Part shown: piece after piece, positions 26,871-35,241 of the stretch | Position numbering within the stretch: position 1 is the first letter of the stretch | Layout of the letters: the number at the start of each line of letters is the position of its first letter | DNA from: Rubrivivax sp. | GTDB lineage: Bacteria > Pseudomonadota > Gammaproteobacteria > Burkholderiales > Burkholderiaceae_C | Assembly (NCBI GenBank): GCA_020848515.1 | Contig: JADLIA010000020.1 | Coordinates: 1-40,052 of the forward strand | Length of the DNA stretch: 40,052 nucleotides | Reading direction: 5' to 3' | Position numbers and translations under genes: made by a program | Notes under the pieces: model-generated | What the model saw: the letters and a program-made list of their open reading frames with translations, nothing else | Database searches by the model: none | Told to the model about the DNA's origin: nothing

Positions 26871-26897
26871 GGCTTGCCTCCTGTCTTGGGGTTGAAC

Positions 26898-27617
26898 TCA
26901 GGCGCCTGCCTTGCGCAGCAGACGGACATGCATGGGGCGTTGGAAGTGGGCGCCCTCGGGACCCACGTGGGCCGCAAAGCGGGCCCGCACCTGTTCGCGC
27001 AAGTCGTCGTCGAGGTGACGCTCGGCATAGGTCACGTCGAGCATGCGACGCTCGAAATCGGCAAAGTCGGCGTACCGCACGGGCACCGCAAAATGCCGCT
27101 CGGCCGCCGCCTCCCACTGGCCCGAGGCCAGCGCACGGTCCAGGGCCGCCTGCGCCGCGGCGCGCACGGCGCCTTCGTCGTTGTACAGGCGGGTGATCTG
27201 GTTGAGCGCGCCGGCATACACCGGCTCCGACACGTACAGATGGCCGCCGGTCCGCAGCACGCGGTGCACCTCACGCAGCGCCTGGTCCATGAGCGCCAGC
27301 GGCACGTGGTGCAGCGACTTGAGCATCAGCGCCAGATCGAACTGCGCCTCGGGCAGCGGAATCGCCTCGGCGCCGGCGGCGATGAAGCTCAGGCGTTCGG
27401 CCGGGGCGGCCAGGTTTCTGGCGTGCTGAATGGCGTCCACCTCCAGGCCGGTCACACGCGCGTCGGGGTGGCGGGCCAGCAGATCGCGCGCCAGCCGTGC
27501 GCTGCCACAGCCCAGCTCGATGACCTGCAGCCCGGCCAGCGGCACCAGCTCGGCCAGCAGGTTCAGTTCGTCGCGTTCGATGCGCGCCTGGGACCAGTCC
27601 ACGGTGCTTCCTTTCAT
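26898..27617 (-). CDS. Class I SAM-dependent methyltransferase
   Basis: A 239-residue methyltransferase with SAM motif VIELGCGSARLARDLL (about 32-47), acidic GLEVD, a MLKSLHHVP motif IV/V region and REVHRVLRTGGHLYVSEP. The substrate is unknown. Its ATG overlaps the stop of the upstream SQR-like gene (ATGA), and the Tat-exported SQR gene follows 27 nt later, so it is embedded among sulfur-oxidising flavoproteins. Methylation of a thiol, persulfide or a small toxic molecule handled by the same island is a reasonable guess, not shown by the sequence. Confidence 0.88.
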   Translation of the reverse strand: MKGSTVDWSQARIERDELNLLAELVPLAGLQVIELGCGSARLARDLLARHPDARVTGLEVDAIQHARNLAAPAERLSFIAAGAEAIPLPEAQFDLALMLKSLHHVPLALMDQALREVHRVLRTGGHLYVSEPVYAGALNQITRLYNDEGAVRAAAQAALDRALASGQWEAAAERHFAVPVRYADFADFERRMLDVTYAERHLDDDLREQVRARFAAHVGPEGAHFQRPMHVRLLRKAGA

Positions 27618-28756
27618 CGATAGCGCGCCAGGTAGCGCCGCTCGAAGCTGCGCTTGGCCCAGTGCATCAGCCGGGTCGGTGGCAGCACGATCTGGCGGCG
27701 CTCGGTGCGCAGCACCAGGGTGCCTTCTTCCAGGGCGTCGATGATGCAGAGCAGCTCCACTTTGAAGCCCTGTGTGCCCGGCTGCCCCGCCAGTTCGGAC
27801 AGCAGGTTGCGCGCCGCCGCCTCGGCCTGCAGGTCTGCCATGTGGGCCTGCTTGGGCATCCAGTCGGGCCCCGGAAAGCTGCCGCTGTCGCCGACCACGT
27901 ACACCCGCTCCAGCTGCGGCACCCGGCAACCCGCATCGGCGGCGATCAGGCCGCCCGGCGAGCGTGGCAGGCTGGATTGCTCCAGCCAGGCCGGGCCGGT
28001 CAGGCCGGGCATGAACAGAATCAGATCGGCCGCAAACTCGCCGCCTTCGGTGACCACGCGGTCGGCCTCGAAGCGCACCATCTTGTGGCCCAGATGGGTC
28101 TGGATGCCGCGCTGCGCCATCATGGCCAGCAGGCGCGCCACCGTCCTGCTGCCCAGCCGGGCGCCAGGCTGCTGCGACGGGTTGAAGAACACCAGCTGGA
28201 AGCGCTCACGCCGCCCTTCGCGCCGCAACTGCCGATCGATGCCGAACAGGAACTCGAACATCGGCCCGCCGCGCACCGCGCTGGGCTCGTTCGGGTTGGC
28301 GCCAAAGCCGACGGCGATGGTGCCGCCGCTCATCTGGCGCAGCCGGTCACGGATGCGCTCGGCGGCGTCAATGCCTTCGCAGGGAGTGATGGCGTGCTCG
28401 ATGCCCGGCAGCTTGCGGATGAAGCGCGCACCGCTGGCGATCACCAGTGCGTCGTTGGCCAGCTCGCCGGCCGAGGTGTGCACCACCCGCCCGTCGTCCG
28501 ACAGGCCGGTGACGCTGGCCAGATGGTGGCGCACGTTCATGCGGGCAAAGAAGTTGTCCAGCGGCACCACCAGATCGGCGCGCGTGCGCAGGCCACTGGG
28601 TATCCAGATGATGCCGGGCAGGTAGTGCAGCTCGGCGCGCGGCGCCACCAGCGTGATGGGCGCCGTACAGCCCTGCTGGCGCAGGCTGCGCACGGTGGAC
28701 AGGGCGCCGAAGCCGGCGCCCAGCACCACGATCTGCGGCGCGGCCGCGCCGTTCAT
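27614..28756 (-). CDS. SQR-like NAD(P)/FAD-dependent oxidoreductase
   Basis: A 380-residue two-dinucleotide-binding-domain flavoprotein of the SQR/NDH-2 superfamily, without a signal peptide. FAD motif IVVLGAGFGALSTVRSL (9-25), LVIASGARF, and VYVVGDSGSFPGPDWMPKQAHMA near the C-terminus. Cys126 (ITPCEG) and Cys337 (ELLCIID) lie near where sulfide-oxidising relatives keep active cysteines, but the match is not strict. It overlaps the tolC stop by four bases upstream and the methyltransferase start downstream. It may be a second sulfide or persulfide oxidase, or an NAD(P)H dehydrogenase. Confidence 0.85.
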   Translation of the reverse strand: MNGAAAPQIVVLGAGFGALSTVRSLRQQGCTAPITLVAPRAELHYLPGIIWIPSGLRTRADLVVPLDNFFARMNVRHHLASVTGLSDDGRVVHTSAGELANDALVIASGARFIRKLPGIEHAITPCEGIDAAERIRDRLRQMSGGTIAVGFGANPNEPSAVRGGPMFEFLFGIDRQLRREGRRERFQLVFFNPSQQPGARLGSRTVARLLAMMAQRGIQTHLGHKMVRFEADRVVTEGGEFAADLILFMPGLTGPAWLEQSSLPRSPGGLIAADAGCRVPQLERVYVVGDSGSFPGPDWMPKQAHMADLQAEAAARNLLSELAGQPGTQGFKVELLCIIDALEEGTLVLRTERRQIVLPPTRLMHWAKRSFERRYLARYR

Positions 28757-30126
28757 CGGGGCACCTCCGGCGCGAGCGTGGCGTCGACCTGCGTCAGCAG
28801 CGCTTCGTCCAGCCGATCGGTCAGGGCGGCCAGCCGCAGGCGCGTCAGCACCTGGTCGCTGCGCGCCTGGGCCAGCGCCAGTTCGGCGTCGGCCTGGGCG
28901 TTTTCGGCGTTCAGCACGTCGAGCGTGGTGCGGTCGCCCACCTCGCGTCCCAGGCGGGTGGCGTCCAGGCGGGCGCGGCTGGCCACCAGGCCCTCCTGCA
29001 GCGCCGCCAGGCGCGCGGCGCCGGTCTGCAGGCCCTGCCAGGTGGCGCGCACCTGCTGGGCCACGTCCTCGCGCGCGAGTTCGAGTTCGGCCATGGCCTG
29101 GTTCAGGCGTTCGGCGGCTTCGCGCTCCTGGGCCTCACGCATGCCGCCGGTGTAGAGCGGGATGTTGAGCTGCACGCCCACCATGCCATTCAGGCTGCGG
29201 TTGCGTGCCGAACCGAAGTCGCCACCGCCGGCGATGCGTTCGTGGCCTGCCTGCGCCACCAGGTCCAGCGTGGCGCGGCCCGCCACGCTGTGCTGGCGCA
29301 GCTTCTGTTCGGCCAGCGCCACCGCCTGCGCGAGCAGGCGCAGGCGCGGGTTGTCGGACTCGGCGGCCGCCAGCCAGAACGGCAGCGCTTCCACCGGCGC
29401 CAGCGGCGCCAGCGGCAGCCGGGCGCGGGGTTGCGCCAGGCCGGTGCTGCCGGCCAGCCGGTCGCGCTGCACGCTGAGTTCCAGCTCGGCGGCCGACTGC
29501 TGCGCCCGCACACCGGCCAGGGCGGCGTCGGCTTCATGGGTATCGGTGATCGGCGAGGCGCCCAGCTGGTAGCGGTCGTGCGCCTCGGCGCGCGAGCGCG
29601 ACACGGCCTGCCACTGGCGCTCGACCACGCGCACGCGCTCCTGCGCCACGGCCAGGGCCAGGTAGCGCTCGGTGGTGCGCAGCATCAGATCGGCCTGCGC
29701 GCCGCGCCAGGCGATGTCGCCCATGTCGGCGCCCAGCCGCAGCTGGGCCTGCTGCGCCTGCCGCGTGGCATTGACGAGCGGCTGCTGCGCCTGCACCGCC
29801 ACGCGCGTGGCCAGGCCGCCGGTGACCGAGGTGGCAAAGCGCGCCTCGTCGACCTGGCCCATGCCGGGCGCCGAAAAACGCGCGCCCCGCATGGCGGTGT
29901 CCTGCACGCCCAGGCCCAGGCCGAGGTTCAGGCCCACCTGGGGGCGCCACAGCGCGTCGGCCTGTGCGCGCAGCGTCTGGCTGGCACCGTGTTCGGCACG
30001 CGCCACGGCCAGGCGCTGATCGTGCCCGGCCGCAGCGCGCCACACGGTGAGCAGGTCCTGCGCCCACGCGCCGACCGGCACGCCGAGCGCGGCACCCACC
30101 AGGACCAGACGCGTCAGACGCTTCAT
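28753..30126 (-). CDS. TolC-family outer-membrane protein of the island pump
   Basis: A 457-residue outer-membrane channel. The signal peptide ends at AWA (residue 22). TolC repeats are visible: DLLTVWRAAAGHDQRLAVAR, YQLGASPITDTHEADAAL, NIPLYTGGMREAQERE and LGREVGDRTTLDVLNAENAQADAELALAQA. The ATG at 30124-30126 overlaps the stop of the AhpD-like gene. It completes a tripartite pump with the membrane fusion protein and RND genes at the head of the same operon. It is distinct from the tolC at 19063-20409, so the window encodes two. Confidence 0.93.
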   Translation of the reverse strand: MKRLTRLVLVGAALGVPVGAWAQDLLTVWRAAAGHDQRLAVARAEHGASQTLRAQADALWRPQVGLNLGLGLGVQDTAMRGARFSAPGMGQVDEARFATSVTGGLATRVAVQAQQPLVNATRQAQQAQLRLGADMGDIAWRGAQADLMLRTTERYLALAVAQERVRVVERQWQAVSRSRAEAHDRYQLGASPITDTHEADAALAGVRAQQSAAELELSVQRDRLAGSTGLAQPRARLPLAPLAPVEALPFWLAAAESDNPRLRLLAQAVALAEQKLRQHSVAGRATLDLVAQAGHERIAGGGDFGSARNRSLNGMVGVQLNIPLYTGGMREAQEREAAERLNQAMAELELAREDVAQQVRATWQGLQTGAARLAALQEGLVASRARLDATRLGREVGDRTTLDVLNAENAQADAELALAQARSDQVLTRLRLAALTDRLDEALLTQVDATLAPEVPR

Positions 30127-30479
30127 GCCGACGCCTTTTCTCCGCCGAATTCCTCGTAGGCGGCCAGCGCCGAGGCAGCGTACATCAGGCCCGGGCCACC
30201 GCCCATATAGACGCACATGCCCAGCATTTCTTCGACCTCGGCGCGCGTGGCGCCCAGCTTGACCAGCGCCTTGGCGTGGTAGCCGACGCAGGGGTCGCAG
30301 CGCGCGCCCACCGACAGCGCCATGGCGATCAGCTCCTTGGTCTTGGCGTCCAGCGCACCGGCCTTGCTGGCCGCCTGCGCCATGGCGTTGAAGCCCTGCA
30401 TGACCTCGGGAATGTCCCTACGCAGCTTGGCCGAATTGGCCGACACGGCGGCGATCAGGTTGGTGTAGTTCTCGACCAT
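30123..30479 (-). CDS. AhpD-like carboxymuconolactone decarboxylase-family protein
   Basis: A 118-residue all-helical protein with the AhpD core ELIAMALSVGARCDPCVGYHAKALVKLGAT. The redox pair is Cys61-x-x-Cys64 and the proton-relay His68. Such proteins act as peroxidase adaptors or disulfide/persulfide reductases in the cytoplasm. The C-terminus has a Gly/Met-rich CVYMGGGPGLMYA. It overlaps tolC by four bases and follows a DUF2892 gene. In this setting a role in reducing persulfides or peroxides is likely but unproven. Confidence 0.9.
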   Translation of the reverse strand: MVENYTNLIAAVSANSAKLRRDIPEVMQGFNAMAQAASKAGALDAKTKELIAMALSVGARCDPCVGYHAKALVKLGATRAEVEEMLGMCVYMGGGPGLMYAASALAAYEEFGGEKASA

Positions 30480-30510
30480 GGAATGCTCCTTTCAGATGCC
30501 TGGATGAGGT

Positions 30511-30726
30511 TCAGCTGCAGCTCTCGGCCGGCACGCCGAGCTTGAGCAGGATGTTGTTGAGCAGGCACCATTTGGTGAAACCGCTTTGCAGCAGGTTGGC
30601 GCCGACGAAGGCGGTGAACCAGAGCCAGTTGCTGCTGTGGAAGATCGGGCTGCCCTGCACGCCCAGGGCCAGCGACAGCAGGATGAAGGTGCCCGCGAAG
30701 ATACGGACGATACGCCAGGAAGTCAT
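30511..30726 (-). CDS. DUF2892 membrane protein, early gene of the island
   Basis: A 71-residue protein with two membrane helices (about 8-24, 35-50), ending TKWCLLNNILLKLGVPAESC with Cys54 and Cys70. This is the YgaP-type DUF2892 arrangement, in which a cysteine pair follows the second helix. It starts 15 nt after the RND pump stop. Both that stop and the region just before this start lie at the edge of a repeat copy (AGGAG ribosome binding site adjoining the repeat). Confidence 0.9.
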   Translation of the reverse strand: MTSWRIVRIFAGTFILLSLALGVQGSPIFHSSNWLWFTAFVGANLLQSGFTKWCLLNNILLKLGVPAESCS

Positions 30727-30739
30727 GTCAATTGCTCCT

Positions 30740-30795
30740 ATTTAAGTAGCTGCTTGCGCAGGCTGGGTGGGCGCCAGAGCCGAATTCTTTTCATG
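30740..30795 (+). repeat. Main dispersed repeat, copy at the 3' end of the island RND gene
   Basis: TTTAAGTAGCTGCTTGCGCA, then GTGGGCGCCAGAGCC and AATTCTTTT. On the minus strand it encodes the last residues (APTQPAQAAT) and stop of the RND pump, and its AT-rich edge lies 13 nt before the next start codon. Confidence 0.75.
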
Positions 30796-33700
30796 AGTCC
30801 GGCGGTAGGCGGCGAAATACAGGATCGGGATCACCACCAGCGTCAGCACGGTGGACACCAGGATGCCGAAGATCAGCGATATGGCCAGCCCGTTGAAGAT
30901 CGGGTCGTCCAGGATGAACAGCGCGCCGATCATGGCGGCCAGCGCCGTCAGGCCGATCGGCTGCGCCCGGATGATGGCGCTCTGCACGATGGCGCGCGCC
31001 AGCGGCATGCCCTCGCTCACCTGCAGCTTGATGAAGTCCACCAGCAGGATGGAGTTGCGCACGATGATGCCGGCCAGCGCGATCATGCCGATCATGCTGG
31101 TGGCGGTGAACTGCGCGCCCAGCAGCGCATGCCCCGGCATCACGCCGATGATGGTCAGCGGGATCGGCGCCATGATGATCAGCGGCGTCAGGTAGGAGCC
31201 GAAGTGCGCCACCACCAGCAGGTAGATCAACACCAGTCCGACCGCGTAGGCCGCACCCATGTCGCGGAAGGTCTCGTAGGTGATCTGCCACTCGCCGTCC
31301 CACTTCAGGGCGTAGCCGCGGTACGGGTCCTGCGGCTGGCGTATGAAGTACTCGTCCAGCCGCCCGCCATCGGGCATCTTCAGCTCGGCCAGGGCACCGC
31401 GCATCTGGAACATGCCGTACAGCGGGCTGTCCAGCTCGCCGGCCCGCTGGCCCGCCATGTCGCCCATCACGAAGCTGACCGGCAGCAGGTCCTTGTGGTA
31501 GATCGGCTGCTCGCGCAGCGTATTGCTGGGCGTGACCAGCTCGCGGATCGGCACCAGAGCGCCGCTGGCCGAGCGCACGCCCAGTTGCAGCAGCGCGTCC
31601 AGGCTGCCGTGCAGTTCGGCCGGCAGCTGAATGAAGGCCGGCACGGCAAAGCGGCTGGCGTCGTGCAGGTAGGTGGCGGCGTCGCCCGTCAGCCCCATGC
31701 GCAGCGTGCTGGCGATGGCCTGCTGCGACACGCCCAACTGCGCCGCCTTGCGACGATCCACCACCAGCACGGTGCGCGGCGCATCGACGATGGTGGTGTC
31801 GTCCACGTCGACCACGCCGGGCGTGGCCTCGAACACGGCGCGCACCTGCTGCGCCACGGCGCGTCGGCCGTCGGCGTCGGGGCCGTAGATCTCGGCCACG
31901 ATGGGGGCCAGCACCGGCGGGCCGGGCGGCACCTCGACCACCTTGACGTTGGCGCCATGACGCTGACCGATGGCGCGCAGGGCAGCGCGCTCGCGCACGG
32001 CGATGGCGTGGCTTTGGTCCTTGCGCTGCGCCTTGTCGACCAGGTTGACCTGCAGGTCGCCCACTTCGCCGCCGGCGCGCAGGTAGTACTGGCGCACCAG
32101 GCCGTTGAAGTTGATCGGCGCCGCGGTGCCGGCGTAGGCCTGGTAGTGGGTGACCTCGGGCACGCTGGCCAGGTGGGCGCCCAGCTCGCGCAGCACCGCC
32201 GCCGTCTTCTCGACCGGCGTGCCGGCCGGCATGTCGACCACCACCTGGAACTCGGACTTGTTGTCGAACGGCAGCATCTTCAGCACCACCAGACCCAGCA
32301 CCGGCAGCGCCACCGACAGCCCGATCAGGCCGGCCACCGCCAGGCCCATCAGGCGGCGATGGCGCGCGCCCCGGCGCTCGTCCAGCAGCGGCCGGAAGAT
32401 GCGCTCGAACAGCGGCGTCAGCCGGGCCGCCAGGCCGTGGCCGGCCGCCTGGCCATGGTCGGCCTGGTGCGTGGCCTTCATCCACAGCCGCGCCAGCCAG
32501 GGCGTGACGCTGAAGGCGATCGCCAGCGACAGCAGCATGCCCATGCTGGCATTGATGGGGATGGGGCTCATGTACGGCCCCATCAAGCCGCTCACGAAGG
32601 CCATCGGCAACAGCGCCGCGATGACCGTGAAGGTGGCCAGGATGGTCGGCCCGCCGACTTCGTCGACCGCGCCGGGGATGATTTGTGCCAGCGTGCGCTC
32701 CGGGTACAGGCTCTGGTGGCGGTGGATGTTCTCGACCACCACGATGGCGTCGTCGACCAGGATGCCGATGGAAAAGATCAGCGCGAACAGCGACACGCGA
32801 TTGAGCGTGAAGCCCCAGGCCCAGGAGGCAAACAGCGTCACCGTCAGCGTCAGGATCACCGCCACCCCGACGATGGCCGCCTCGCGCCGGCCCAAGGCAA
32901 AGAACACCAGCGCCACCACCGACAGGGTGGCAAACAGCAGCTTCTTGATCAGCGTGGTGGCCTTGTCGTTGGCGGTGGCGCCGTAGTTGCGCGTCTCGGT
33001 CACCTGCACGTCGGCCGGCAGCACCGTGTTGCGCAACTGATCGACGCGCCGCAGCACGGCATCGGCGACGTCGATGGCGTTCTCGCCCGGCTTCTTGGTG
33101 ATGGCCAGGGTGACCGCCGGCTGTTCCAGCGCCGTGGCCGGCGCGCCGCCGTCACCGCGCCGCACCTCGCCATGCCACACATAGCGCGTGGGCGGCGGCG
33201 CGCCATCGCGCACCTGAGCCACTTCACGCAGATACACCGGCTTGCCGCCGCGCACCGCCAGCACCAGCTCGGCCACGTCCTGTGCGCTGTGCAGGTAGGC
33301 GCCGGTCTCGACCGCCAGCGCGCGGTTGCCGCCCAGCAGCTCGCCCACCGGCAGACCGAGGTTGGCCGACTGCAGGGCGCCGTGCAACTCGTGCAGGCTG
33401 ACCCCGGCGGCGGCCAGGCGCTGCGGGTCGGCCTCGACCATCACGGCGCGGCCCGGGCCGCCCAGGGTGTAGACCTCGCGCGTGCCGGGCACGCGCTTGA
33501 GCTCGCTCTCCAGGCTGTGCGCCACCCGCTCGAGGTCGAACGCACCGCTGTCCTGGCGCGCGCTGGACAGGGTCAGCGCCACGATCGGCACATCGTCCAC
33601 GCCCTTGGGCTTGACGATGGGCGGCAGCACGCCCAGGCCACGTGGCAGCCAGTCGGCGTTGGCGCCGACCGCGTCGTACAGGCGCACCACCGCAGTCTGG

Positions 33701-34047
33701 CGCGGCACGCCCACTTTGAACTGCACCGTCAGCACCGCCACGCCAGGGCGCGACACGCTCATCACGTGCTCGACGTCGCTCATCTGCGACAGCACATGTT
33801 CGGCCGGCGTCGCCACCATGGCCTCGACGTCGCGCGCGCTGGCACCCGGGAAGGGCACGATCACGTTGGCCATGGTGACGTCGATCTGCGGCTCTTCCTC
33901 GCGCGGCGTCACCAGCACGGCGAACAGACCGAGCAGGAACGCCACCAGCGCCAGCAGCGGCGTGATCTGGGCGCTCTGAAAGTACGCCGCAATGCGCCCG
34001 GAAACCCCCAGGCGCGGCGCGCGATCGGCATGCAGGGGCTGTCCCAT
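30742..34047 (-). CDS. RND efflux pump inner-membrane subunit of the sulfide island
   Basis: A 1101-residue proton-driven exporter. TM1 is about 28-46; the proton-relay pair Asp432-Asp433 lies in GILVDDAIVVVENIHRH; TM7-12 include MIGMIALAGIIVRNSILLVDF. The periplasmic part has the segment VPRQTAVVRLYDAVGANADWL, and the protein belongs to a branch apart from AcrB/MdtB and from CusA/CzcA. It is coupled to the membrane fusion gene by a one-base stop/start overlap (TGATG at 34045-34049). The longer upstream frame overlaps that gene and is rejected. The C-terminal tail is repeat-derived. Confidence 0.95.
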   Translation of the reverse strand: MGQPLHADRAPRLGVSGRIAAYFQSAQITPLLALVAFLLGLFAVLVTPREEEPQIDVTMANVIVPFPGASARDVEAMVATPAEHVLSQMSDVEHVMSVSRPGVAVLTVQFKVGVPRQTAVVRLYDAVGANADWLPRGLGVLPPIVKPKGVDDVPIVALTLSSARQDSGAFDLERVAHSLESELKRVPGTREVYTLGGPGRAVMVEADPQRLAAAGVSLHELHGALQSANLGLPVGELLGGNRALAVETGAYLHSAQDVAELVLAVRGGKPVYLREVAQVRDGAPPPTRYVWHGEVRRGDGGAPATALEQPAVTLAITKKPGENAIDVADAVLRRVDQLRNTVLPADVQVTETRNYGATANDKATTLIKKLLFATLSVVALVFFALGRREAAIVGVAVILTLTVTLFASWAWGFTLNRVSLFALIFSIGILVDDAIVVVENIHRHQSLYPERTLAQIIPGAVDEVGGPTILATFTVIAALLPMAFVSGLMGPYMSPIPINASMGMLLSLAIAFSVTPWLARLWMKATHQADHGQAAGHGLAARLTPLFERIFRPLLDERRGARHRRLMGLAVAGLIGLSVALPVLGLVVLKMLPFDNKSEFQVVVDMPAGTPVEKTAAVLRELGAHLASVPEVTHYQAYAGTAAPINFNGLVRQYYLRAGGEVGDLQVNLVDKAQRKDQSHAIAVRERAALRAIGQRHGANVKVVEVPPGPPVLAPIVAEIYGPDADGRRAVAQQVRAVFEATPGVVDVDDTTIVDAPRTVLVVDRRKAAQLGVSQQAIASTLRMGLTGDAATYLHDASRFAVPAFIQLPAELHGSLDALLQLGVRSASGALVPIRELVTPSNTLREQPIYHKDLLPVSFVMGDMAGQRAGELDSPLYGMFQMRGALAELKMPDGGRLDEYFIRQPQDPYRGYALKWDGEWQITYETFRDMGAAYAVGLVLIYLLVVAHFGSYLTPLIIMAPIPLTIIGVMPGHALLGAQFTATSMIGMIALAGIIVRNSILLVDFIKLQVSEGMPLARAIVQSAIIRAQPIGLTALAAMIGALFILDDPIFNGLAISLIFGILVSTVLTLVVIPILYFAAYRRTHEKNSALAPTQPAQAAT

Positions 34048-35123
34048 CAGCGCCCCGCCGGAGCCAGCCGCACCGCCGCCTGCGGTGCCGTCACCACTTT
34101 GTCGCCCGCCGACAGGCCGGCCAGCACCTCCACCTGGTCGCCCTGCACCGGGCCCAGCCGCACCTGGCGCAGCAGCGGCTGCCCCTGCTCGCCCAGCACG
34201 TACAGGCCAGTCATCTCGGCGCGCTGCACCAGCGCCGTGCGCGGCACGAACAGACGCTGCGGCGCGGCAGCATCGGCGCCACCCGTGCCGGGCAGCCACA
34301 GGCGCGCGAACAACCCCGGCGCCACGCCTTCCAGGCCGACCGGCAGCTCGGCGCGCACCTGCTGCGTCAGCGTGCCCGGATCGACCGTCGGCAGCACCTG
34401 CACCCGCGTCGGGTGGATCGGCGCCCTGGCGCGATCGAGCTCGATGCGCGCCTGCTGCACGCCCGCCGCCACCACCGCGCTGGGCACCGCCGCGCTGACG
34501 CGCAGCGCCGCCGGGTCATACAGGGTCAGCAAGGGGCTGCCGGGCATGGCCATCGAGCCACGCTCGACCGACACCGCCGCCACCACACCGTCAAACGGTG
34601 CCGTCACGACGTGAAACGCCGTCTGCGTGCGCGCCGCGCCCGCCTGGGCCTGCAGCGCATTCACCTGCGCCTGCGCGGCACGCTGCGCGGCCTCGGCCTG
34701 CTCCAGGGCGGCCTTGGCGATGTAGTTGCGCTCGTAGAGCTGGCGCTTGCGGGCCAGTTCGGCCGCCGCCACCTCCAGTGCGGCACGCGCGGCCACCACC
34801 TGGGCCTGACTGGCCGCCGCGCCCTGCTCGGCGGCACGGGCGTCGATGCGCACCAGGGTCTGTCCGGCGCGCACCCGGTCGCCCGCCTTCACGTTCAACT
34901 CCAGCACGGCGCCGGGCACCTGGGCCGCCAGCACCGACTTGCGCACCGCCTCCACCGTGCCTTCAAACGCCTGGGCCGAACGTGCGGCCTGGGCATTCAC
35001 CGTCATGTGCGGCAGCTCCTGCGCCGACACCGGCAGCACCAGCGCGCCGCAGGCGGCCAGCAGCAGCACACCTGCAGCCCGTGGGCCACGCCACGCAAAA
35101 AGGGGTTTGCTTGTCACCGTCAT
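34047..35123 (-). CDS. RND membrane fusion protein of the sulfide island
   Basis: A 358-residue periplasmic adaptor. The N-terminus has a hydrophobic segment with LLAACG, so it may be a lipoprotein (Cys25), or be cut after PVSA (34). Lipoyl half VPGAVLELNVKAGDRVRAGQ, a helical hairpin rich in Ala/Gln/Glu (about 100-165), second lipoyl half VTAPFDGVVAAVSVERGS, then the barrel and membrane-proximal domains. It is the first gene of the ten-gene block. The start codon is only 6 nt from the predicted -10, so its transcript may be leaderless. Confidence 0.93.
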   Translation of the reverse strand: MTVTSKPLFAWRGPRAAGVLLLAACGALVLPVSAQELPHMTVNAQAARSAQAFEGTVEAVRKSVLAAQVPGAVLELNVKAGDRVRAGQTLVRIDARAAEQGAAASQAQVVAARAALEVAAAELARKRQLYERNYIAKAALEQAEAAQRAAQAQVNALQAQAGAARTQTAFHVVTAPFDGVVAAVSVERGSMAMPGSPLLTLYDPAALRVSAAVPSAVVAAGVQQARIELDRARAPIHPTRVQVLPTVDPGTLTQQVRAELPVGLEGVAPGLFARLWLPGTGGADAAAPQRLFVPRTALVQRAEMTGLYVLGEQGQPLLRQVRLGPVQGDQVEVLAGLSAGDKVVTAPQAAVRLAPAGR

Positions 35124-35129
35124 TGCGAT

Positions 35130-35158
35130 ATTATTTGCGCAATCACGCAAATATGCAA
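35130..35158 (-). promoter_or_regulatory. Promoter of the sulfide-island operon with operator in its spacer
   Basis: On the minus strand, TTGCAT (35153-35158) as -35, 17 nt, and AATAAT (35130-35135) as -10. The spacer is filled by an 8-bp perfect inverted repeat TATTTGCG-CAATCA-CGCAAATA (35132-35153). A repressor bound there would block RNA polymerase. GCAA-TG-TTGC (35155-35164) and another GCAAAT follow. The expected target protein is the divergent ArsR. Confidence 0.65.
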
Positions 35159-35241
35159 TGTTGCAAATACCCAACGACCCCGGGGCACCGCTAGACTGCG
35201 GGGAACACCCGTCCAACTTGCAGGTGGTTTTCTTGGCCTCG

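Noticed and set aside
30586-34614. 1342-codon plus-strand open frame antisense to the island RND pump
   Set aside because: Composition is His/Gln/Arg/Asp-rich with no domain; the opposite strand encodes a complete RND protein.
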